NCBI GenBank assembly: GCA_964610765.1
Contig: CAZSWS010000029.1
Location: 1 to 30,312 of the forward strand
Source: CAZSWS01 sp964610765
GTDB taxonomy: Bacteria > Bacteroidota > Bacteroidia > Bacteroidales > Tannerellaceae
Direction of reading: 5' to 3'
Length of the DNA: 30,312 nt
Positions 23,667-30,312 of the stretch are shown here, one piece after another; the stretch's first letter is position 1, and each line of letters begins with the position of its first letter. The notes under the pieces are model-generated. The model did not search any database and was not told the DNA's origin. It was given only the letters and a program-made list of their open reading frames with translations. The translations under genes were made by a program, and so were the position numbers.

Positions 23667-25319
23667 ATGGAACTGACTAATAAAACGGTTGGACAATGGC
23701 TCGAACACTGGGCGGCTGTTCAACCCGATACGGAATATATTATTTATTCTGACCGCGACTTACGATTTACCTGGGCTGAATTTAACGAGCGTGTAGATAA
23801 TATGGCGAAAGGGCTCTTATCTATTGGTGTAAAAAAAGGTTCACACGTGGGTATTTGGGCGACTAATGTGCCTGATTGGTTGACCTTTCTCTATGCCGGA
23901 GCAAAAATTGGAGCTATTCTGGTAACGGTCAACACGAACTATAAGCAACAGGAATTGGAGTATATCGTAAAACATGCCGATTTGCATACGCTCTGCATAA
24001 CGGAAGGTGTTTTTGATGGAAGCTATATTGACATGGTCTATAAAATGTTGCCCGAATTGAAAGATAGCCAGCGTGGATACATGAGTAGTGAAGAATTCCC
24101 GGAAATGCGCAATGTGGTTTTTATAGGGCAAGAGAAATATCGGGGAATGTATAACACGCCGGAAATTTTATTGTTAGGAAGTAGTATTTCAGACCAAGTA
24201 TTGAACGAAGCAAAGGCTGATGTTCATTGTGACGATGTGGTGAATATGCAATACACTTCGGGTACGACCGGCTTTCCGAAGGGCGTGATGCTGACGCATC
24301 ATAACATCACGAACAATGGCTACTTTACAGGTACAGGCATGAATTTCACTAAACACGACAAACTATGTTGTACCGTTCCTTTATTTCATTGCTTTGGTTT
24401 GACCTTGGCTACTATGAATGTATTGACACATGGAGCAACACAAATAATGGTTGAACGATTTGATCCTTTGCTGGTATTGGCATCTATTCAAAAGGAGCAT
24501 TGCACAGCTTTATATGGTGTGCCGACCATGTTTATAGCATTGCTAAACCATCCAATGTTTAAAATGTTTGATGTGTCTTCGTTGCGCACGGGCATTATGG
24601 CCGGCGCATTATGCCCGATAGAATTAATGCGTGCGGTAACGGAAGATTTGCATATCACACATATTACCAGTGTATATGGACTGACAGAGTCTTCACCCGG
24701 AATGACCCATACAGTGATTGAAGATAGTTTTGAAGTTCGCTGTACAACGGTAGGAAAAGAATATCCTTTTACCGAGGTGAAGATACTAGACCCTGAAACG
24801 GGCGAAGAATGTCCGGCGGGTGTACAGGGTGAGGTCTGCTGTAAAGGATATTTAGTGATGAAAGGGTATTATAAAAACCCGGAAGCTACTCGCGAAGCGA
24901 TTGACGAAAACGGCTATCTCCATAGTGGCGACTTGGGTGTTAGAGGTGAAGATGGTTATTTACGCATCACCGGACGCATCAAAGACATGATCATACGCGG
25001 AGGGGAGAATATTTATCCTCGCGAAATAGAAGAGTTCTTATATCAGTTGTCCGGAGTAAAAGATGTGCAGGTGGCAGGTATTCCTTCACCGAAGTATGGA
25101 GAAGAAGTAGCTGCTTATATCATTCTACATGAAGGGCAAACCATGACTTCAGAAGTTGTTAAGGACTTTTGCAGAGGTCAGATAGCCCGACATAAAATAC
25201 CTCGCTATGTTTTCTTTATCGATGAATACCCATTGACGGGAAGTGGTAAGATTCAGAAATTCAAACTGAAAGAATTAGGATTGCAACAACTCGAAGAGCA
25301 AGGCATTTCCCCTAGATAA
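23667..25319 (+). CDS. AMP-dependent acyl-CoA synthetase (FadD-like)
   Basis: Adenylate-forming ligase activating a carboxylic acid, most likely a fatty acid, to its CoA thioester. The P-loop-like motif YTSGTTGFPKG is at residues 196-206, followed by YGLTESSPG, the hinge region GDLGVRGEDGYLRITGR and GGENIYPREIEE, and the catalytic lysine Lys528 in PLTGSGKIQKF. At 550 aa it is the usual size for a medium/long-chain acyl-CoA synthetase, with no fused domains. It is 9 bp downstream of the XRE-cupin gene and probably co-transcribed with it. Chain-length preference cannot be read directly. No beta-oxidation genes are adjacent, so the product may feed membrane lipid remodelling rather than degradation. 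Confidence 0.9.
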   Translation: MELTNKTVGQWLEHWAAVQPDTEYIIYSDRDLRFTWAEFNERVDNMAKGLLSIGVKKGSHVGIWATNVPDWLTFLYAGAKIGAILVTVNTNYKQQELEYIVKHADLHTLCITEGVFDGSYIDMVYKMLPELKDSQRGYMSSEEFPEMRNVVFIGQEKYRGMYNTPEILLLGSSISDQVLNEAKADVHCDDVVNMQYTSGTTGFPKGVMLTHHNITNNGYFTGTGMNFTKHDKLCCTVPLFHCFGLTLATMNVLTHGATQIMVERFDPLLVLASIQKEHCTALYGVPTMFIALLNHPMFKMFDVSSLRTGIMAGALCPIELMRAVTEDLHITHITSVYGLTESSPGMTHTVIEDSFEVRCTTVGKEYPFTEVKILDPETGEECPAGVQGEVCCKGYLVMKGYYKNPEATREAIDENGYLHSGDLGVRGEDGYLRITGRIKDMIIRGGENIYPREIEEFLYQLSGVKDVQVAGIPSPKYGEEVAAYIILHEGQTMTSEVVKDFCRGQIARHKIPRYVFFIDEYPLTGSGKIQKFKLKELGLQQLEEQGISPR

Positions 25320-25386
25320 GGGCTAACGACCTGATTGTAATAGGTAATTTTAAGAGATATATTCCGTTGTTATAAGGGTAAATACG

Positions 25387-25394
25387 TATATTTG
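25387..25394 (+). promoter_or_regulatory. Candidate -7 element of the DUF2723 gene
   Basis: TATATTTG, 58 bp before the ATG at 25453. GTTG at 25366-25369 is a possible -33 element, with a rather short 17-bp spacer. Confidence 0.5.
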
Positions 25395-25452
25395 TGGCTG
25401 ATTTAACTAATCTGACACTGCTGAATTTTTATTTATACTTAATATAATAACA

Positions 25453-28400
25453 ATGAAAGAATATAAATTGGTAAATAATGTACTGGGGTGGGTTGTAGGT
25501 CTTATCGCTTCAGTTGTTTATTTACTGACTATTGAGCCGACCGCAAGTTTTTGGGATTGTGGTGAATTTATTACTTCTGCATTCAAACTAGAGGTGGGTC
25601 ACCCCCCGGGTAACCCTTTCTTTATGCTTACCGGTAACTTCTTTACGCAGTTTGCATCTGACCCCGTGATGGTTGGTAAGATGGTGAATATAATGTCGGC
25701 ACTCTTTAGTGGATTTACGATACTCTTCCTTTTCTGGACCATCACACATATGGCCCGTAAGTTTCTTATCAAGAATGAAGCGACCATTAGCAAAGCTGAT
25801 ATTTTAAAAATCATGGGTTGTGGACTAGTCGGTGCACTGGTTTATACCTTTTCAGATACTTTTTGGTTTAGTGCGGTTGAGGGAGAGGTCTATGCCTATT
25901 CTTCTTTATTCACTGCTGTTGTATTCTGGTTGATACTCAAGTGGGAGGATGCAGCAGATATGCCTCATGCCGACCGCTGGATTGTCCTAATTGCATACCT
26001 TATGGGGTTGAGTATTGGTGTTCACTTATTGAACCTGTTGTGTATCCCCGCTATTGTGTTGGTTTATTACTTCAAGAAAAGTGAGAACCCGAATACGAAA
26101 GGTGCATTGGTTGCCTTATTGATCTCGTTTGGAATCGTATTCTTACTACTTTATGGCTTGATTCAAGGGCTGGTTGAAGTATGTGGGCTGTTTGAACTAT
26201 TCTTTGTCAACGTGATAGGTATGCCGTATAACTCCGGAGTATTCATTTACTTGCTGATAGTTGGTGGCGTTTTGGCATGGACCATTTGGGAGACTATGCG
26301 TGAAAAGATTCATCCTTTACGCGTGCGTATTTCTTTTATTTTGACAATCGTCTTATTAGGTATTCCGTTTATTGGTAGTGGCTATCTTTTGGGAGCTATC
26401 TTAATCGTACTTCTTGGCGTCGTATTATTTAAGGTCAAGAAACTGAATGTCAAACTGCTTAATATGACAACGGTTTCTCTCATGATGATGGCAATTGGCT
26501 ATTCAACCTATGCGCTGATTATGATACGTGCTACGGCAGACACCCCTATGAATCAGAATAAACCGGAAGATATCTTTACCATTCGCGGATATTTAGCCCG
26601 CGAGCAGTACGGAGAAGTACCGCTTTTCTATGGTAATACGTATGTGGCTGAAGCTGAGTATGAGCAAAAAGGGAATTCTTTAGTTTTAAAAACTACAGAA
26701 GGAGAGCCGGTATGGAGTCGGGTAATTAAAGAGAATCCTGGTGATAAAGATAAATATTACATCTCTCGCACAGATAGAAGACATGAATACGCTAGTGAGT
26801 TGAAAACGATATTTCCTCGCATGTATAGTCAACAAGCCAATCACATTGAGGCTTATAAGAGTTGGGCAAACATTAAAGGTACACCGGTAGATATAACTAG
26901 ATATGGCGAAACGAAAACGGTGATTAAACCTACTTTTGCTGAAAATCTCCGCTTTTTCTTCTCTTATCAGCTGAACTATATGTATTGGCGTTACTTTATG
27001 TGGAATTTCTCCGGAAGGCAGAATGATATACAAGGAACAGGTGGCTTGATGAATGGAAACTGGATTACCGGCATTCCGTTTATTGATGAAATCTTGATAG
27101 GACCGGCAGAAAATATGCCTAATAGTATGGTGAATAATAAAGGACATAATGCCTACTATATGCTGCCATTACTCTTAGGACTGGTCGGTATCTTCTTCCA
27201 GGCCAATAGTGGAAAGAAAGGTATTCAAAGTTTCTGGGTTACTTTCTTCTTGTTCTTTATGACCGGAATAGCCATTGTGCTGTATCTGAATCAACCTCCT
27301 TTCCAACCGCGTGAGCGCGATTATGCGTATGCCGGATCCTTCTATGCATTCAGTATTTGGATTGGATTTGGAGTAGCGGCTTTGGCGCAGGGGCTAGAAA
27401 AATTGAAACTCTCACCGCTTGTATCGGCAGGTGTTGCTACGCTCGCCGCCTTGTTTGTGCCTATTCAGATGGCTTCGCAAAACTGGGACGACCATGATCG
27501 GTCGGATCGGTATGTAGCCCGCGACTTTGGTTCGAACTATCTGGAGTCTTGCGAGCCTAATTCAGTAATCTTTACGAATGGAGACAATGATACGTTCCCG
27601 CTCTGGTATGCACAAGAGGTAGAGGGTATTCGTACAGATGTACGTGTCTGTAACATGAGTTATCTGCAAACAGATTGGTATATTGACCAGATGAAAAAGC
27701 AAGCTTATGAATCAGAACCACTGCCCTTATCGTGGGATCGGTCGGAATATAGGCAAGGAACAAGAGATATGGCTTTGCTGGTTCCACTTATTAACGGTTC
27801 GCTCGATTTGAAAGCAGCGCTTGATTTTGTGAGAAGTAGCGACCCGAAATATAAAAAAGTACAAGGATATCCGGAAGATGTAGACTATATCCCTTCTGAC
27901 ATATTGGCTTTTAAAGTTGATTCGGTTGCCGCTATCCGTACCGGAACGGTTCGTCCCGAAGACGCAGACTCTATCCTGAATGAGATGACCATCAATTTGC
28001 AAGGCAAACGTTATTTAGGCAAGCAAGAATTAGCCGTATTGGATATGCTCGTTACGAACAACTGGGAGCGTCCTATCTATTATGCTATGACCGTTAGTCC
28101 GGATCAGTTTGTGAAGCTAGACCCATACTTCGAACAAACCGGATTAGCCTATCGTATTGTGCCCAAACTGGTAAAGGGTACTTCTGAAGATATTAATACA
28201 GAGAGAATGTATGATGTCTTAATGAATAAATTCAGATGGGGTGGCATTGAAAATCCCGGTGTTTATATTGATGAGAACGTGCGAAACATGGGTAAGAATT
28301 ATCGTAACATGTTGTTCTCCAGATTAAGTGAGTCTTTATGTGAAAAGGGCGACAGTGTGAAGGCATTGAATGTGCTTGATCGAGGCATGGAGGTCTTGAA

Positions 28401-28713
28401 CCCTGAAAATATTCCGATGGATTATTCCGGTTTGTCGATGGCCGAACTGTATTACAAACTGGGTCAAAAAGAGAAAGCCGAAGAAATCTATAATATGATT
28501 GCCGAAGATGCACTGCGTACTGTAAAATGGATATTTAGCCTTTCTCCCGGAAAGATTCCAGCGGTTCAGTCGGAGCTAAGCTTTAACTTGATGGTATTGC
28601 AAGAGATTATCCAGACTACCAATCAGTACAATCCGGAGTACAGCAAGAAGTATCACGAGGACTTTATGACTATGTCAACCATGTATAACTCCATGTTGAA
28701 TCAGAATCGATAA
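25453..28713 (+). CDS. DUF2723 family membrane protein, GT-C-like glycosyltransferase
   Basis: Large inner-membrane protein of the DUF2723 family (annotated in databases as glycosyltransferase family 117), resembling protein O-mannosyltransferase-type GT-C enzymes that use lipid-linked sugars. The first periplasmic loop contains FWDCGEF (Asp35, Glu38) and VGHPPGNP (His50), in the place where GT-C enzymes carry their catalytic acidic residues. About a dozen hydrophobic segments cover residues 8-665, including PFQPRERDYAYAGSFYAFSI. The C-terminal 400 residues are soluble, with NGDNDTFPLWYAQEVEG near 712 and TPR-like helices at about 960-1030. At 1086 aa it is the normal family size. A polysaccharide deacetylase starts 6 bp later, so a role in glycan assembly or decoration at the envelope is plausible. 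Donor and acceptor are unknown. Confidence 0.85.
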   Translation: MKEYKLVNNVLGWVVGLIASVVYLLTIEPTASFWDCGEFITSAFKLEVGHPPGNPFFMLTGNFFTQFASDPVMVGKMVNIMSALFSGFTILFLFWTITHMARKFLIKNEATISKADILKIMGCGLVGALVYTFSDTFWFSAVEGEVYAYSSLFTAVVFWLILKWEDAADMPHADRWIVLIAYLMGLSIGVHLLNLLCIPAIVLVYYFKKSENPNTKGALVALLISFGIVFLLLYGLIQGLVEVCGLFELFFVNVIGMPYNSGVFIYLLIVGGVLAWTIWETMREKIHPLRVRISFILTIVLLGIPFIGSGYLLGAILIVLLGVVLFKVKKLNVKLLNMTTVSLMMMAIGYSTYALIMIRATADTPMNQNKPEDIFTIRGYLAREQYGEVPLFYGNTYVAEAEYEQKGNSLVLKTTEGEPVWSRVIKENPGDKDKYYISRTDRRHEYASELKTIFPRMYSQQANHIEAYKSWANIKGTPVDITRYGETKTVIKPTFAENLRFFFSYQLNYMYWRYFMWNFSGRQNDIQGTGGLMNGNWITGIPFIDEILIGPAENMPNSMVNNKGHNAYYMLPLLLGLVGIFFQANSGKKGIQSFWVTFFLFFMTGIAIVLYLNQPPFQPRERDYAYAGSFYAFSIWIGFGVAALAQGLEKLKLSPLVSAGVATLAALFVPIQMASQNWDDHDRSDRYVARDFGSNYLESCEPNSVIFTNGDNDTFPLWYAQEVEGIRTDVRVCNMSYLQTDWYIDQMKKQAYESEPLPLSWDRSEYRQGTRDMALLVPLINGSLDLKAALDFVRSSDPKYKKVQGYPEDVDYIPSDILAFKVDSVAAIRTGTVRPEDADSILNEMTINLQGKRYLGKQELAVLDMLVTNNWERPIYYAMTVSPDQFVKLDPYFEQTGLAYRIVPKLVKGTSEDINTERMYDVLMNKFRWGGIENPGVYIDENVRNMGKNYRNMLFSRLSESLCEKGDSVKALNVLDRGMEVLNPENIPMDYSGLSMAELYYKLGQKEKAEEIYNMIAEDALRTVKWIFSLSPGKIPAVQSELSFNLMVLQEIIQTTNQYNPEYSKKYHEDFMTMSTMYNSMLNQNR

Positions 28714-28719
28714 GTCCCT

Positions 28720-29334
28720 ATGCTGATTGAATCGCCTCCCTGGGTCTATCGTGTGTTGTTTCCGGGTACAATATGGAAATTACCCTTATCTGAAAAGTGC
28801 GTTTATCTTACTTTCGATGATGGTCCTATTCCGGAAGTCACCCCATGGGTGCTTGATTTGCTGGATACGTATGATATTAAAGCTACGTTTTTTTGCGTAG
28901 GAGATAATGTTCGTAAATATCCGGATATCTATCAAATGGTGCTTGACCGAGGACACCACGTGGGGAATCATACCTTTAATCATATTCAGGGAATTCAATA
29001 CATGACGAATAATTATGAGGCGAACGTAGAAAAGGCTTCAGAATATATTGAATCGACCCTCTTTCGCCCTCCTCATGGGCATATGCGACTTCCGCAAATA
29101 CTTAATTTGCGGAAGAAATATAAAATAGTCATGTGGGATGTGGTAACCCGCGACTATAGTCCGTATATGAATGCGGATGACATTGTAAATGTGGTTAAAA
29201 AGTATACCGACAACGGTTCAATCATCGTCTTTCATGACTCACTCAAAGCCGAAGCTAATATGCGAGCCTCGCTACCTCGTGCCATAGAATGGCTAAAAGA
29301 GCAAGGATTTACCTTCAAATTGATTGACTATTAA
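28720..29334 (+). CDS. Polysaccharide deacetylase (NodB homology, CE4)
   Basis: Carbohydrate esterase family 4 enzyme that removes acetyl groups from N-acetylated sugars. All five CE4 motifs are recognisable: TFDDGP (31-36, Asp33 base and Asp34 metal ligand), HHVGNHTFNH (79-88, metal His84 and His88), RPPHG (116-120), a tryptophan-containing MWDVVTRDYS (138-147) and IIVFHDS (168-174). At 204 aa it consists of only the catalytic domain. No clear signal peptide is seen, only a weakly hydrophobic start (PPWVYRVLFPG), so its compartment is uncertain. The start lies 6 bp after the DUF2723 stop, pointing to co-translation and a common glycan pathway. Confidence 0.9.
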   Translation: MLIESPPWVYRVLFPGTIWKLPLSEKCVYLTFDDGPIPEVTPWVLDLLDTYDIKATFFCVGDNVRKYPDIYQMVLDRGHHVGNHTFNHIQGIQYMTNNYEANVEKASEYIESTLFRPPHGHMRLPQILNLRKKYKIVMWDVVTRDYSPYMNADDIVNVVKKYTDNGSIIVFHDSLKAEANMRASLPRAIEWLKEQGFTFKLIDY

Positions 29335-29413
29335 ATAGGTAATAATTGCTCCTTTCTGCAATAGTCTTGCTATTTTATAACGATCTTTTCATGTTTTTCT
29401 TTTTCCAAATAAC

Positions 29414-29421
29414 TAAATTTG
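29414..29421 (+). promoter_or_regulatory. Candidate -7 element immediately before the last gene
   Basis: TAAATTTG matches TAnnTTTG but ends only 3 bp before the ATG at 29425. If used, the transcript would be leaderless or nearly so, or translation would start further in. A chance match is also possible; no -33 element is clear. Confidence 0.3.
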
Positions 29422-29424
29422 AAA

Positions 29425-30312
29425 ATGAAAAAGAAAAGAGTCATTGTCATTTCAATATCTCTGATAGCAGTATTGCTCGTTTTTTTTAAGTTTATTTATC
29501 CAATGGTTTGGATAACCAAACTCAATGTCAGGCAACTTAACTTAGGCGAATCTATACCTGAAGAGTGCAGGATTGAACGAGAACTAATCGTAGACGATAA
29601 TGGTTATTTCTGCATTGATGTTTTGTTTAATAACAAAGATAAAAGACAATTAATTATTGATACGCAAGCTACTTGTTTAGCCAGAATAGATACATTAGAA
29701 AGGCTTGGAGCTCGCTATTGGGATGACTACCCGGTTAATGTGAGAAACTTGTATGGACAAAAAGAAAAACTTCCTTTATATGAATTAGAATCGATGTCTA
29801 TTGATCAGTTGTCATTCCAAAAACCCTTAATGAAAGGTTTTTCCGAAAACAATGCCATATATCAACTTCTTTATAAAGAGGTCCTAGGTAAAGATATCTT
29901 GCAACACCTAGTGTGGAAGTTTGATTTGGATGATGATAAACTAATTCTCTTTTCAAATAAAAACGAGTCTTTATTGAATAGTGAAGTGCTAGACTATCAG
30001 TTGATTGAAGGTGGTTTGGCAGGAAAAGCTATTTCTTTATCTTTTCCTGCTATAACAACTGACGCATATTTTACGCTTGATCTAGGTTATCAGGGAGAAA
30101 TAAGTATAGATGATAAACTATATAAGGAGTTATCAAAAAACAACACTCCTTTGAAATGTCTGAATTTGAACACGGATGATACGATAGATACAACGTATGT
30201 CTTTCAGAATATTGATGTGTCTTGGAAAAATATACCGGTTAAGAATTGCAATCTCTATTATTATCCAGAAAGAAGCTTGAATCAAATAGGAGCACCCTTT
30301 ATGAAACACTTT
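29425..30312 (+). CDS. Membrane-anchored aspartic-protease-like protein, two retropepsin-like lobes (3' end outside window)
   Basis: An open frame of 296 codons running off the end. Residues 6-30 form an N-terminal signal anchor (VIVISISLIAVLLVFFKFIY), so the rest is likely periplasmic. Residues 60-176 resemble a retropepsin-like half: LIIDTQATCLARI (76-88) stands where family members have D-T/S-G-A, and LGKDILQHLVWKFDLDD (154-170) resembles the conserved glycine-containing second motif followed by the final strands. A second, similar half follows, with YFTLDLGYQGEISI (215-228) and IGAPFMKHF (288-296). Both catalytic positions are altered (DTQ, DLG), so activity is doubtful. The assignment rests on motif resemblance only. 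It lies 90 bp after the deacetylase, on the same strand. Confidence 0.6.
   Translation, partial: MKKKRVIVISISLIAVLLVFFKFIYPMVWITKLNVRQLNLGESIPEECRIERELIVDDNGYFCIDVLFNNKDKRQLIIDTQATCLARIDTLERLGARYWDDYPVNVRNLYGQKEKLPLYELESMSIDQLSFQKPLMKGFSENNAIYQLLYKEVLGKDILQHLVWKFDLDDDKLILFSNKNESLLNSEVLDYQLIEGGLAGKAISLSFPAITTDAYFTLDLGYQGEISIDDKLYKELSKNNTPLKCLNLNTDDTIDTTYVFQNIDVSWKNIPVKNCNLYYYPERSLNQIGAPFMKHF

Overview
This looks like a chromosomal segment from a member of the Bacteroidales, most likely Bacteroides or a close relative. The evidence is the lipoprotein-type TamL partner of TamB, a DUF2723 membrane protein, a GH97 glycosidase, a KsgA-MgtE pair, and many gene starts preceded by the Bacteroidetes -7 element TAnnTTTG, some with a TTG-type -33 element about 19-20 bp upstream. 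The DNA is moderately AT-rich, and little of it looks mobile: I see no transposase, integrase, tRNA, rRNA or CRISPR array. It reads mostly as core genome.

Layout. 1-4930 (+): tamB (5' end outside the window) overlapping tamL, an envelope assembly pair. 4943-12215 (-): an acyltransferase, rmlB and rmlC (dTDP-sugar synthesis), then a housekeeping block transcribed as DUF177 - rpmF - fabH - era - der, with a hairpin terminator and a new -7 element between rpmF and fabH and a terminator after der. 12216-13433: a 1.2 kb gene-poor interval, the least explained part of the window. It holds a plus-strand promoter followed about 125 nt later by a good intrinsic terminator (candidate small RNA), a near-perfect bidirectional terminator, and a degenerate array with about 22-bp periodicity. 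13434-17639 (-): GH97 glycosidase, mgtE and ksgA, closely spaced and probably read ksgA to mgtE to GH97.

17784-30312 (+): a flippase-like membrane protein (LPG-synthase TM family), pepD, a small outer-membrane barrel with a TraB/GumN protein, a SUFU-domain protein, an XRE-cupin regulator with an acyl-CoA synthetase, then a DUF2723 GT-C-like membrane protein with a NodB polysaccharide deacetylase, and finally a partial gene for a membrane-anchored, two-lobed aspartic-protease-like protein that runs off the end.

Common themes are envelope biogenesis (TamB/TamL, acyltransferase, FabH, dTDP-sugars, DUF2723, deacetylase) and ribosome maturation (L32, Era, Der, KsgA). I found no obvious new multi-gene system. 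The best leads are the candidate small RNA and periodic array at 12.6-13.3 kb, the terminator/promoter junction in front of fabH, the orphan SUFU protein, and the aspartic-protease-like protein with altered catalytic motifs at the right edge.
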